Origin: Bacteroidota bacterium
GTDB taxonomy: Bacteria; Bacteroidota; Bacteroidia; UKL13-3
Length of the DNA stretch: 64,000 nt
Reading direction: 5' to 3'
Assembly (NCBI GenBank): GCA_027491085.1
Contig: JAIXWW010000009.1
Span: 186,001-250,000, forward strand
In this document: positions 19,030-26,122 of the stretch, one piece after another
Layout of the letters: every line of letters begins with the position of its first letter
Position numbering within the stretch: position 1 is the stretch's first letter
Translations under genes and position numbers: made by a program
Notes under the pieces: generated by a model
Seen by the model: the letters and a program-made list of their open reading frames with translations, nothing else
What the model was told of the DNA's origin: nothing
The model's database searches: none

Positions 19030-19326
19030 ATGAAGTATATATTTTTTTGTTCTTTTCTGTTATTGCTTAATTGTATGTTTTTGTGCAATTTTAAAAGTGA
19101 AAATCACCATAAACACAATTCAGTTAATGACACAACAATATTTTATAAAAACAATGGCAACAAATATATTTTAGATAAAACCCGAACAATAATAAAAGCA
19201 ATTGATAAAAACGGTAAGTTACTTTGGAAAACTAATCCATATAAAGATTCGTTTTTGGAAGCATACCGTGTAAATAATCCAATTATTAAAATGTTTGCTT
19301 TTGGGAAAAACCCCCACTATTCGTAG
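19030..19326 (+). CDS. Small exported protein, probably truncated by a palindromic repeat
   Basis: 98 residues with a signal peptide or lipoprotein-like N-terminus ('FFCSFLLLLNCMFLCNF'). 'YILDKTRTIIKAIDKNGKLLWKTNPY' reads like a fragment of a beta-structure protein (shown here in part: 'IKAIDKNGKLLWKTNP'). The last four codons lie inside the left arm of a 14-bp perfect inverted repeat (19316-19366) and the reading frame stops there, so the original C-terminus may have been lost when the repeat arrived. Could be a decaying gene. Confidence 0.45.
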   Translation: MKYIFFCSFLLLLNCMFLCNFKSENHHKHNSVNDTTIFYKNNGNKYILDKTRTIIKAIDKNGKLLWKTNPYKDSFLEAYRVNNPIIKMFAFGKNPHYS

Positions 19327-19474
19327 TCTTGTGCGCTTGGGCTTTGCAAAGGAGACTACGAATAGTAAATGAAAAAAGAGTTTGTAACTCTGAGTACTAC
19401 ATTTCATTATAAATCCACAGAATGCTTTCCTAACTCCATGAAAAGTGTTTGTAATATTAAAAACTTACAGTTTT
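19316..19474. repeat. Composite palindromic repeat element (three hairpins)
   Basis: First hairpin: ACTATTCGTAGTCT (19316-19329) and its perfect complement at 19353-19366, 23-nt loop. Second: AGAGTT-TGT-AACTCT (19377-19391). Third: AAAACT-TAC-AGTTTT (19460-19474). The two small hairpins share a 6-3-6 design. Such arrays look like REP/MITE-type dispersed repeats. No transposase gene is adjacent. Confidence 0.6.
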
Positions 19475-19499
19475 CAAGCTGTCAGCCCTCATATTTTAT

Positions 19500-20300
19500 T
19501 TATTCCCCTAACAAAATAATAGTAAGCCTCACAAAATCTTGAACAGATAATTCTTCAGCTCTTTTATCGGCAAATTCAGTTATTAAACTTTTATCTTGCA
19601 CTAGCGAGTTAATGGCATTGCTTAATTTTTTTCTTCGTTGGTTAAAAGCCAGTTTTACCACTTGTTTAAACTTTTTAGGGTCGCAGCCCAATTCCGTATT
19701 TTTGCGCATTAATCTCACCACTCCCGATTTAACTTTGGGTGGTGGTGTAAATACTGTTTCAGGCACTGTAAATAAATATTCTACATCAAAATAAGCTTGG
19801 GTTATTACACTTAAAATACCATAATCTTTGGTGCGTGGTTTAGCTCCAAGGCGCTCTGCTACTTCCTTTTGAAACATTCCTACCATTAGCGGAATTTTAT
19901 GGCGTTTATCAATTAAAGTAAATACTATTTGGCTTGAAATATTGTAAGGGAAATTACCAACTAAACTGAATTCTTCTTTAAAATAATTATCAAAATTAAG
20001 CTGTAAAAAATCGGCTTCTAGTAACCTGTTTGCTAATTGCGGATAATGTGTTTGCAAATAAGCTATCGACTCTTTATCTAAATCAATGGCCCAAGTTTTA
20101 AATTTGGTGTTCTGTAATAAATACTTGGTTAAAACGCCCATTCCTGGCCCTACTTCCAATATATCAGGTGTTTGGCATTTTTCATTTAAGGCGTTTACTA
20201 TATTAAATGCAATGTTTTCATCATTTAAAAAATGCTGTCCTAAGTGTTTTTTTGCCCTTACATCGGAGCTTTTTTTAGCCGATAAATAGAATTTTTCCAT
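19500..20300 (-). CDS. rsmA: 16S rRNA (adenine1518-N6/adenine1519-N6)-dimethyltransferase
   Basis: 266 residues, standard KsgA/RsmA length. SAM-binding motif I 'LEVGPGMGVLTKYLL' (about 47-61), acidic motif II 'WAIDLDKES', and catalytic motif IV 'LVGNFPYNISSQIVF' (N-[FL]-P-Y type) are all present; the N-terminus 'KKHLGQHFLNDENIA' is the classic family start. It dimethylates two adjacent adenines near the 3' end of 16S rRNA late in 30S assembly. It diverges from the small gene at 20382; a TAGCTTTG -7-like box lies at 20318-20311 on this strand, giving a very short leader. Confidence 0.97.
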   Translation of the reverse strand: MEKFYLSAKKSSDVRAKKHLGQHFLNDENIAFNIVNALNEKCQTPDILEVGPGMGVLTKYLLQNTKFKTWAIDLDKESIAYLQTHYPQLANRLLEADFLQLNFDNYFKEEFSLVGNFPYNISSQIVFTLIDKRHKIPLMVGMFQKEVAERLGAKPRTKDYGILSVITQAYFDVEYLFTVPETVFTPPPKVKSGVVRLMRKNTELGCDPKKFKQVVKLAFNQRRKKLSNAINSLVQDKSLITEFADKRAEELSVQDFVRLTIILLGE

Positions 20301-20325
20301 ATATAATTGTCAAAGCTAAAAATAA

Positions 20326-20356
20326 TTTGCATTTATAACTACTAAAGTTATTTTTG
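20326..20356 (+). promoter_or_regulatory. Bacteroidota-type promoter of the 72-residue exported protein gene
   Basis: TTTG (20326-20329), exactly 19 nt, then TATTTTTG (20349-20356): both boxes match the Bacteroidota consensus. Expected start of transcription is about 20362, giving a ~20-nt leader before ATG 20382. The best promoter match I found in the window. Confidence 0.65.
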
Positions 20357-20381
20357 AGGAGAACAATTAATAAAAAATGTA

Positions 20382-20600
20382 ATGAGAAATTTAATGAAAG
20401 TATTAGCGCTACTTATGATGGTAGCATTTACAGCACCTACATTTGCCCAAACTAAGCCTAAAAAAGAGGAAGCTAAAAAAGAAGAAGTAAAGTTAAAAAA
20501 AGATGGTACTCCTGACAAACGTTTCAAGGAAAACAAAAAAGCAGAAGTAAAATTAAAAAAAGACGGTACTCCCGATAAAAGATATAAAGCCAATAAATAA
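20382..20600 (+). CDS. Small exported cationic repeat protein
   Basis: 72 residues. A signal peptide (1-22, 'VAFTAPTFAQ') is followed by a mature chain of about 50 residues composed of Lys/Glu ('KPKKEEAKKEE') and two copies of the repeat 'VKLKKDGTPDKR(F/Y)K' about 20 residues apart. The mature protein is strongly basic and probably disordered. Similar 'KKDGTPD.RYK' repeats occur in short uncharacterised exported proteins of Bacteroidota. The strong promoter, compact leader and a terminator that contains the stop codon suggest a highly expressed monocistronic gene. Function unknown. Confidence 0.75.
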   Translation: MRNLMKVLALLMMVAFTAPTFAQTKPKKEEAKKEEVKLKKDGTPDKRFKENKKAEVKLKKDGTPDKRYKANK

Positions 20601-20612
20601 TTGGCTTTTTTT
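20586..20612 (+). terminator. Terminator overlapping the stop codon of the 72-residue gene
   Basis: Stem AAAGCCAA (20586-20593) / TTGGCTTT (20601-20608) with loop TAAATAA, followed by T residues. The gene's TAA stop (20598-20600) lies in the loop, so coding end and terminator are one structure. Confidence 0.8.
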
Positions 20613-20651
20613 TATACTAAAAATACAAGCTTTGTTGTTTATCCTATTCAA

Positions 20652-21398
20652 ATGAAAAAAATAATTGTTTATCTTGGCTTGACCGCATTGCTTATAGCTT
20701 GTGGTAAAGACAGAATTTTAGATATTACTCCTGTAGTTAACTTATCATCTGGCTTATTAATTGATATTCCTTTCGACAGCAACACATTGGAGTTGGTTAA
20801 TAACCAAACAGGACTAAATACCAAAGCTTCTTATTGTCCAAACAGAAAAAACATTGCTAATAAAGCTATACATTTCAATCGTTTAGATTCAGCCCAAATA
20901 AATTTTGGCGATTTGGAAAACGCTTCCTTTGTCAATGGGATTTTTAGTATAAGCTGTTGGGTGCTATTAGAAGATACAACTTTACCATGCGCTATTATAA
21001 GTAAACGCAGTGCTAGTGGTGGTTTTGAATATTCTTTAGATAATCATTTTAGAAGTAAGGAGTATTTTAACTTTGACAATTGGATAGAAAATGGAACTAA
21101 TTCGGTTTATGGAATTGACCCGTTAAATGCCTCTGCAACTATTGATTTGAACCAATGGCAACATTTGGTATATGTGGCAGATGGGACTAGTTTAAAAGTC
21201 TATGTAAATGGTGTTTTGCAAACTGGAACCGATTTAAAAAATAGTGGTCAATCATTTACCAATACCGATAAACCATTGGTGATTGGTAATGGAGGCGGTT
21301 ATGGCAAAAACTATTATTTTCAAGGTGCTATTGACGATTTGAAAATGTATAACCGAGTTTTAAATGCAGATGAAATTAAAGCATTGCTTGCTCAGTAA
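20652..21398 (+). CDS. LamG-domain (concanavalin A-like) lipoprotein
   Basis: 248 residues from ATG 20652; a TTG at 20601 in the same frame lies inside the terminator upstream and would add a poor N-terminus, so it is rejected. The start gives a lipoprotein signal with lipobox 'LLIAC' (Cys about 16). Residues about 40-245 form a LamG/laminin-G-3 jelly roll: 'FSISCWVLLED', 'QWQHLVYVADGTSLKVYVNG', 'PLVIGNGGG', 'FQGAIDDLKMYNRVLNADEI'. Such domains bind glycans or proteins; the Cys anchor places it in the outer or inner membrane lipid layer. No enzymatic domain is attached. It ends at a bidirectional terminator. Confidence 0.88.
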   Translation: MKKIIVYLGLTALLIACGKDRILDITPVVNLSSGLLIDIPFDSNTLELVNNQTGLNTKASYCPNRKNIANKAIHFNRLDSAQINFGDLENASFVNGIFSISCWVLLEDTTLPCAIISKRSASGGFEYSLDNHFRSKEYFNFDNWIENGTNSVYGIDPLNASATIDLNQWQHLVYVADGTSLKVYVNGVLQTGTDLKNSGQSFTNTDKPLVIGNGGGYGKNYYFQGAIDDLKMYNRVLNADEIKALLAQ

Positions 21399-21418
21399 TT
21401 TTACAATTTATTTATTAA

Positions 21419-21456
21419 TAAAAAAGGCTACCATAAAATTTTATTGTAGCCTTTTT
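21419..21456. terminator. Bidirectional terminator between convergent genes
   Basis: AAAAAGGCTAC (21421-21431) pairs with GTAGCCTTTTT (21446-21456), and the inner ATAAAA/TTTTAT extends the stem with one mismatch, leaving almost no loop. Serves the LamG lipoprotein gene and, on the other strand, the LruC gene. Confidence 0.88.
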
Positions 21457-21458
21457 TG

Positions 21459-22952
21459 TTATTTTACAATATATAAAACATCGTAATCCCTGTATTTTTC
21501 TTTATCTTCATACCAGTCACTGTAAAAATCGCCTTTGCTTTTTGCCCACTCTGCAAAATAACTGTAGGCTTTTACAAAATCAATTTTTTCTATAGTGTAT
21601 GGTATTTCAGCTGGAATATTTAATGCCCAAGGTAAGTTGTTCTTTGTTCTGTAATAATCTCCTTCTTTGCTATTGTCATCATAAGTACCAAACAATTTTG
21701 GATCAGCTTTACCTGAAGGATAGTAACCAGCTAGATGTAATTCATTTCCTCTTTCTTGATTTATAATAATAAATGGATTAAATTGTTCTGGTGAAAATTC
21801 TTTGATTGAAACATATCCATTTGGTGCAATTCCTTTTTCATCCATAAATTTTATTGTAAACGATAAAGTATTAGGCTTAACGTAAGTTGCTTTGGGGTCA
21901 ACATTTACACCACTTGAACCACCTGGATTTGGCAAAATTTCGTTAGCACTTGTAAAAGCAATGATGGTTGCTTCCTTTTGGTCTGCTTCAGTTCCATTAT
22001 CATTTAAATTTAACCATTTGGCTTCAGTTTTCAAACCTTCTATTGCATAAATTTTATCGCTAGCAATGCCATTTAACATAAAACCAAAACCATTATTAAA
22101 ACTAGCTCCTATTGCTTTTGGCGTAATTTCAAATTTTATTTCTACGATATTATTTTTTGAATCAGTTATGGTATTCATTCTGTATGCCACTACTAAATCA
22201 TTAAAATCATAATCACCCACAGATGGCCATAAATCTTCAAACATTAACGTTCCATTTTCTTTTTCTGGATAATAATTATCATATGCTCTTAGTATATCAT
22301 TTGGATAAGCATCATCAATATCTTGAACGCTATCTAAATCAGCATCTACAATGAGTGCCATTGGTAAGCAGCTATTAGTAGGGTCTGCCCAATATGTTCC
22401 GGGAATTTCCAAATCATCCATAAAACATCTTCCTGTTCCACCTGTACCCATAAAACTTATCATTACTTTATATACATTATTAGTATTGGCAATTGAACTT
22501 GGAATTGCGTATGACACATTTCTAACACTATTAGAGCCAGCACCGCTTACAGGGGTAGCAAAGTTATAAGTAAATGAATCTGCAATGGCTGCACCTTCTT
22601 TGTATAGGCCTGCATTGGCATTGTAAGGTATGAATCTAATTCTTAAAGAACGTGTGGTTGCAGCATTTCCATCTAATCTTACTTTAAATGTTATGTTTCC
22701 GCTAGCAAGTTTTAACCATGGCGATTTTATCCAAGTTGATGTTGGTAAGCTGCTAGTAAGCTGGTTTGTTCTAGCTGAAAGACCTCCACTAATTACCGTA
22801 TTTGCTGAGTAGTAGCCAGTCATAGCCCCCATAGCCCAGCAATTGGTGTTACTTGGTAAATTATTGGGCTCAAAATCCATAGTTACCTGAGCTTTTAGGT
22901 GAATTGATAACATGGTTATTACTGCAATTATAAAAATATTCTTTGTTTTCAT
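21459..22952 (-). CDS. LruC-domain exported protein
   Basis: 497 residues from ATG 22952 ('MKTKNIFIIAV', signal peptide ending 'HLKAQ'); a TTG at 22970 in frame is less likely. The first ~190 residues are a jelly-roll-like domain ('TMDFEPNNLPSNTNCWAMG', 'CFMDDLEIPGTYW'). 'DADLDSVQDIDDAYPNDILRA' region (calcium-binding-like 'DADLDSVQDIDDAYPND') leads into the LruC domain: 'FEDLWPSVGDYDFNDLVVAY', 'GFGFMLNG', 'SFTIKFMDEKG'. LruC-domain proteins are surface or exported proteins of Bacteroidota and some Leptospira with unknown function. It overlaps by none and lies 10 nt after the lipoprotein gene, so they form one unit. Confidence 0.9.
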   Translation of the reverse strand: MKTKNIFIIAVITMLSIHLKAQVTMDFEPNNLPSNTNCWAMGAMTGYYSANTVISGGLSARTNQLTSSLPTSTWIKSPWLKLASGNITFKVRLDGNAATTRSLRIRFIPYNANAGLYKEGAAIADSFTYNFATPVSGAGSNSVRNVSYAIPSSIANTNNVYKVMISFMGTGGTGRCFMDDLEIPGTYWADPTNSCLPMALIVDADLDSVQDIDDAYPNDILRAYDNYYPEKENGTLMFEDLWPSVGDYDFNDLVVAYRMNTITDSKNNIVEIKFEITPKAIGASFNNGFGFMLNGIASDKIYAIEGLKTEAKWLNLNDNGTEADQKEATIIAFTSANEILPNPGGSSGVNVDPKATYVKPNTLSFTIKFMDEKGIAPNGYVSIKEFSPEQFNPFIIINQERGNELHLAGYYPSGKADPKLFGTYDDNSKEGDYYRTKNNLPWALNIPAEIPYTIEKIDFVKAYSYFAEWAKSKGDFYSDWYEDKEKYRDYDVLYIVK

Positions 22953-22962
22953 GGCTTTATGT

Positions 22963-23382
22963 CTATTCAACTATGGTGGTTTCGGTTATAAAATTAAAGT
23001 CTATTTTGTTGTTACTTATATCAATTGTTTTTACAATACTTCCATAACTCACAACTACTTTTTTAAGGCTCGTTGGTACTGTTAAATTGGTAGTAAAAGC
23101 TTCATTCATTCTTTGAAATTTTTTATAAATTATAACTCCAGTTTCTGTTTTCAAAACAAGGGTGTTCGTAATGGTTACAGGAGTATTGGCTGCGGCAATA
23201 TTAAACGTTACATTTCTTGTCGACTTCCAGTTAAATGAAGGGTCAACTTTAATTTGTTTAAAGCTCGTAACTGTTGGCACTATTAAAGTTTTGGGTTCTA
23301 CGTCTTCTAGTTTTTTACAACTTGTAAATGTAACTTGAATCAAGGCTAATAATACTACTGCTAAAAAATATTCTTTTTTCAT
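22963..23382 (-). CDS. Lipoprotein paired with LruC-domain protein
   Basis: 139 residues with a lipoprotein signal: hydrophobic core then lipobox 'FTSC' (Cys about 22) followed by Lys-Lys. The mature part is a small beta-sandwich-like chain ('NVTFNIAAANTPVTITNTLV', 'TTNLTVPTSLKKVVVSYGS'). Similar short lipoproteins are often encoded just before LruC genes in Bacteroidota. It is the first gene of this pair; transcription presumably starts in the AT-rich region 23383-23460. Function unknown; possibly anchors or chaperones the LruC protein. Confidence 0.72.
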   Translation of the reverse strand: MKKEYFLAVVLLALIQVTFTSCKKLEDVEPKTLIVPTVTSFKQIKVDPSFNWKSTRNVTFNIAAANTPVTITNTLVLKTETGVIIYKKFQRMNEAFTTNLTVPTSLKKVVVSYGSIVKTIDISNNKIDFNFITETTIVE

Positions 23383-23798
23383 TTGTTTATTTTTTTAAAC
23401 GATATTCATAAGTAAACAAATCTTTATCCATATTAATAAGTATTTGATAATTAGATTATTATAAGATTTTGTCTTTTTGTTTTTCGTTTTTTTATTCCAA
23501 AACGAACGTTTGTTGTGTCATTTTGAAACATAATTACAATACAATTCTAATATATTTAATTTACAATCAATTAGCTATATTACAGGTTTATGCACTATTC
23601 TTTATTAATGAACTATTTTGTTTTAGTAGCAGTTTGTAGTATTTAAACTACCATATTTTGTATTAAGACAGTAATTAGTTTATGCTAGTGGAAGTAGAAA
23701 CAAAAATTTATTAACTGCGAAATTAAGTAATTGTATTTCAGTGCATAAAAAAAGCCTCCAAATGTTTTGAGGCTTTTTTAAATTTATGAATTTTTATT
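23383..23798. other. Intergenic region with purM terminator
   Basis: 416 nt, very AT-rich. I see no gene or RNA here apart from the hairpin at 23747-23779, which is annotated separately. The rest must hold the promoter of the lipoprotein/LruC pair, but no convincing TTG-N19-TAnnTTTG match is visible. Confidence 0.6.
23747..23779. terminator. Terminator downstream of purM
   Basis: AAAAAAAGCCTC (23747-23758), loop of 10 nt, GAGGCTTTTTT (23769-23779). Reads as a terminator on either strand; on the minus strand it closes purM. Confidence 0.85.
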
Positions 23799-24962
23799 TT
23801 AGTAAATAAATTCACCATGCTCGGTGGTAACAATTAATTCGTTTTTTTCGGCAGCCTCTACATGCCCAATAATTTGTGCATCAATATTAAATTTAGCGGC
23901 TAAAGCTATTAAATTTTGAGCAGTGTTTTCATCGGTATAAAACTCTAATAAATTGCCCATATTAAATACTTTATACATTTCGTACCATTGGCTATTGCTT
24001 TGGCTTTGAATCATGCTAAACAAAGGTGGCGTTTTAAATAAATTGTTTTTTATAATGCGCAAATTTTTTACAAAATGTAAAACTTTGGTTTGTCCGCCAC
24101 CAGTGCAATGCACCATGCCATCAATCTTATCAAAATGGTTTTCAAAAATTTCCTTGATAATTGGGCTGAAAGTGCGGGTTGGTGAAAGTATCATTTTGCC
24201 CACGTTCAAAGGGTTTTCTGCAAGTTGTTCAGTAAGTTTTAAACCACCAGTGTAAACCAAATCTTCAGGCACTTGTGGGTCAAAACTTTCGGCATAAGTT
24301 TTATAAAACGCTGAAAGTACATCGTGGCGAGCCATGGTTAAACCATTGCTTCCCATGCCAGCATTGTAGCTTGTTTCGTAAGTGGTTTGTCCGTAACTGG
24401 CAAAGCCAACTATTACATTTCCAGGTTTAATATTGTGGTTTGAAATAACTTTACTTTTTTCAATTCGCGCTGTTACAGTTGAATCAACAATAATGGTGCG
24501 AACCAAATCACCCACATCGGCCGTTTCACCACCAGTTGAGTGTATATTGATTCCATACGATTGCAACATGGCAATAAACTCTTCAGTTCCTTCAATAATG
24601 GCTCGAATTACTTCACCTGGAATTAAGTTTTTGTTTCGGCCAATGGTGGATGAAAGTACAATTTTATCGAAAGCACCTACACAAAGTAAATCGTTTGTAT
24701 TCATTACAATAGCATCTTGCGCTATGCCTTTCCAAACCGATAAATCGCCTGTTTCTTTCCAATATAAATAAGCTAAGCTTGATTTTGTTCCAGCACCATC
24801 GGCATGCATGATATTACAAAAACGGTCATCTCCACCCAAATAATCAGGAACTATTTTACAAAAAGCTTGTGGAAATAATCCTTTATCCATGTTTTTAATA
24901 GCTGCGTGTACATCTTCTTTTTGCGATGAAACGCCACGTTTCATGTATTTATCGTTAGTCAT
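23799..24962 (-). CDS. purM: Phosphoribosylformylglycinamidine cyclo-ligase (AIR synthetase)
   Basis: 387 residues, longer than the ~345 of E. coli PurM but usual for Bacteroidota. ATP-dependent closure of the imidazole ring in purine synthesis. Signatures: 'DGAGTKSSLAYLYW' (ATP site), 'QDAIVMNTNDLLCVGA', 'STGGETADVGDLVRT', and 'HCTGGGQTKVLHF'. 'GFASYGQTTYETSYNAGMGS' corresponds to the substrate-binding loop, with extra residues. The start ATG is followed by 'NDKYMKRGVSSQKEDVHAAI', equivalent to the usual 'YK.AGVD' start. Appears monocistronic with its own terminator. Confidence 0.94.
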   Translation of the reverse strand: MTNDKYMKRGVSSQKEDVHAAIKNMDKGLFPQAFCKIVPDYLGGDDRFCNIMHADGAGTKSSLAYLYWKETGDLSVWKGIAQDAIVMNTNDLLCVGAFDKIVLSSTIGRNKNLIPGEVIRAIIEGTEEFIAMLQSYGINIHSTGGETADVGDLVRTIIVDSTVTARIEKSKVISNHNIKPGNVIVGFASYGQTTYETSYNAGMGSNGLTMARHDVLSAFYKTYAESFDPQVPEDLVYTGGLKLTEQLAENPLNVGKMILSPTRTFSPIIKEIFENHFDKIDGMVHCTGGGQTKVLHFVKNLRIIKNNLFKTPPLFSMIQSQSNSQWYEMYKVFNMGNLLEFYTDENTAQNLIALAAKFNIDAQIIGHVEAAEKNELIVTTEHGEFIY

Positions 24963-25053
24963 GAGTGGTAATTTTTACTGCTGCGAAGATGATTAAATTA
25001 TTTTACTAAATAAATAGAAAAAGGAAAATCAGTTACTTTCGAACTTTCGTTTA

Positions 25054-25710
25054 TTAATTCGAATTTATCTTAATAGGTTCTACTTTATACTCAGGCGCAA
25101 TCATTCCCATGGTATGTATTATCTTGTCTGGGTTGGTTCTTGATGTATCTGGCGGACTTATTTTTACCTTTCCCTTTAATACCTCTTTAGGTTTGGGAGG
25201 AATCACGGTATCGCCCATTATTTCTTCTTCTGTTACCTCTACTTCTCCTTGTAATTTAACAGAAGGATTTTCTTTAATAAAATCAACAGGATGTTTTACA
25301 TGGTTTGGTTCAATAATAGGCCTTCCAATTGATGCTGTATCTATTTTGGCTTTTGTGCTATCAACAAGTTTAACTTCTCCCAAAGTGGCAGGCTGTCCTT
25401 GGTTATCGGTGCAGCTAAATAAGGTTGTTCCAAAAACTAGGAGTAATGCCAAAGCAAATTTTCGGCTGGCTGACATTTGACTAAAAATGGTATTTGAAAT
25501 TTGAATGTCAATTGGGTTTAGTTGTTGTTTTTTAAACCTACCACATACTTTTTGCCCGTAGTGTTTGGTAAAATAATTTTGAATGTCTTCAGCAGAAAAA
25601 GTGGTAAAATCAACTACTGTTTTTTGGCAGCTCCCGCAAAAACGGCCTTGTTCGTTTGGTGTCATAGTGCCCCAATTTTCGTGGCAGGGTTCTGGAATGG
25701 AAATTTTCAT
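25054..25710 (-). CDS. Zinc-ribbon-like N-terminal domain protein with internal lipoprotein-type membrane segment
   Basis: 218 residues. The N-terminus has a four-cysteine set: Cys9 ('EPCHENWGTM'), Cys25 and Cys28 ('GRFCGSCQKTVVDF') and Cys56 ('KVCGRF'), which looks like a zinc-binding ribbon and would be cytoplasmic. Residues 85-99 are a hydrophobic helix ending in 'LFSC' (Cys100), exactly like a lipobox, and the remainder (101-218) is a Pro/Lys/Glu-rich extracytoplasmic tail. The same N-terminal motif is common in short Bacteroidota proteins of unknown function. Met79 could act as an internal start, giving a plain lipoprotein of 140 residues. Not further identified. Confidence 0.72.
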   Translation of the reverse strand: MKISIPEPCHENWGTMTPNEQGRFCGSCQKTVVDFTTFSAEDIQNYFTKHYGQKVCGRFKKQQLNPIDIQISNTIFSQMSASRKFALALLLVFGTTLFSCTDNQGQPATLGEVKLVDSTKAKIDTASIGRPIIEPNHVKHPVDFIKENPSVKLQGEVEVTEEEIMGDTVIPPKPKEVLKGKVKISPPDTSRTNPDKIIHTMGMIAPEYKVEPIKINSN

Positions 25711-26034
25711 GTTATTTTTTTATTTAACTAATACCAAGATGCATTTAGCTTTAGTTTTCCATAAAAAATTATTCTCAACAAATCTCATTGATCAATAAAC
25801 CCATTTTCGTAAAACCACTTCCATGAATTAAATGGTGATTACTAACCAAAGGAGATGCGCTGCATGACTAATTAAATACTCAAAATGTCATTCAGAAGGA
25901 AACTCCTTTCCATGGCAACCAACTATGAAATATAAATATTGCTTGCCACCCAAAGATGATGCGATGCACGACTAATTAAAAAAAGCCATTGAAATTTTGA
26001 TTCCAATGGCTCTTCTAGTTGTAGTCCAAATTTA
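25711..26034. other. Intergenic region with imperfect direct repeat and terminator
   Basis: 324 nt. It holds two imperfect copies of a 23-nt sequence, GATGCGCTGCATGACTAATT.. at 25854-25876 and GATGCGATGCACGACTAATT.. at 25958-25980 (two differences, 104 nt apart), and a hairpin annotated separately at 25977-26012. No coding region is evident. Confidence 0.5.
25977..26012 (-). terminator. Terminator of the ribH transcription unit
   Basis: AGCCATTG (25984-25991) and CAATGGCT (26004-26011) form an 8-bp stem; on the minus strand the hairpin is followed by a run of seven T. It lies about 110 nt after the ribH stop and directly after the 27-codon reading frame at 26035-26118. Confidence 0.8.
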
Positions 26035-26118
26035 TCAATCCTTTTTGGAATACTTCTTAAACAAAAAAATCATTCCTACACCTATTGAAAATATCAATAT
26101 ATAAAAAAATATTCCCAT
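26035..26118 (-). CDS. Possible 27-residue single-helix membrane microprotein
   Basis: A short frame begins 4 nt after the ribH stop and ends about 23 nt before the ribH-unit terminator. Its product has a hydrophobic core ('FFYILIFSIGVGMIFLF') and a positively charged tail ('KKYSKKD'), the pattern of a single-pass inner-membrane microprotein. Tight spacing after ribH and before the terminator favours it being real; no homolog is recognised and AT-rich DNA often yields such hydrophobic short frames. A tentative call. Confidence 0.4.
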   Translation of the reverse strand: MGIFFYILIFSIGVGMIFLFKKYSKKD

Positions 26119-26122
26119 GGTT

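Noticed and set aside
19219..19407. Minus-strand frame with 'FAKPKRTRLRIVG'
   Set aside because: It is translation through the palindromic repeat at 19316-19366 and overlaps the small plus-strand gene.
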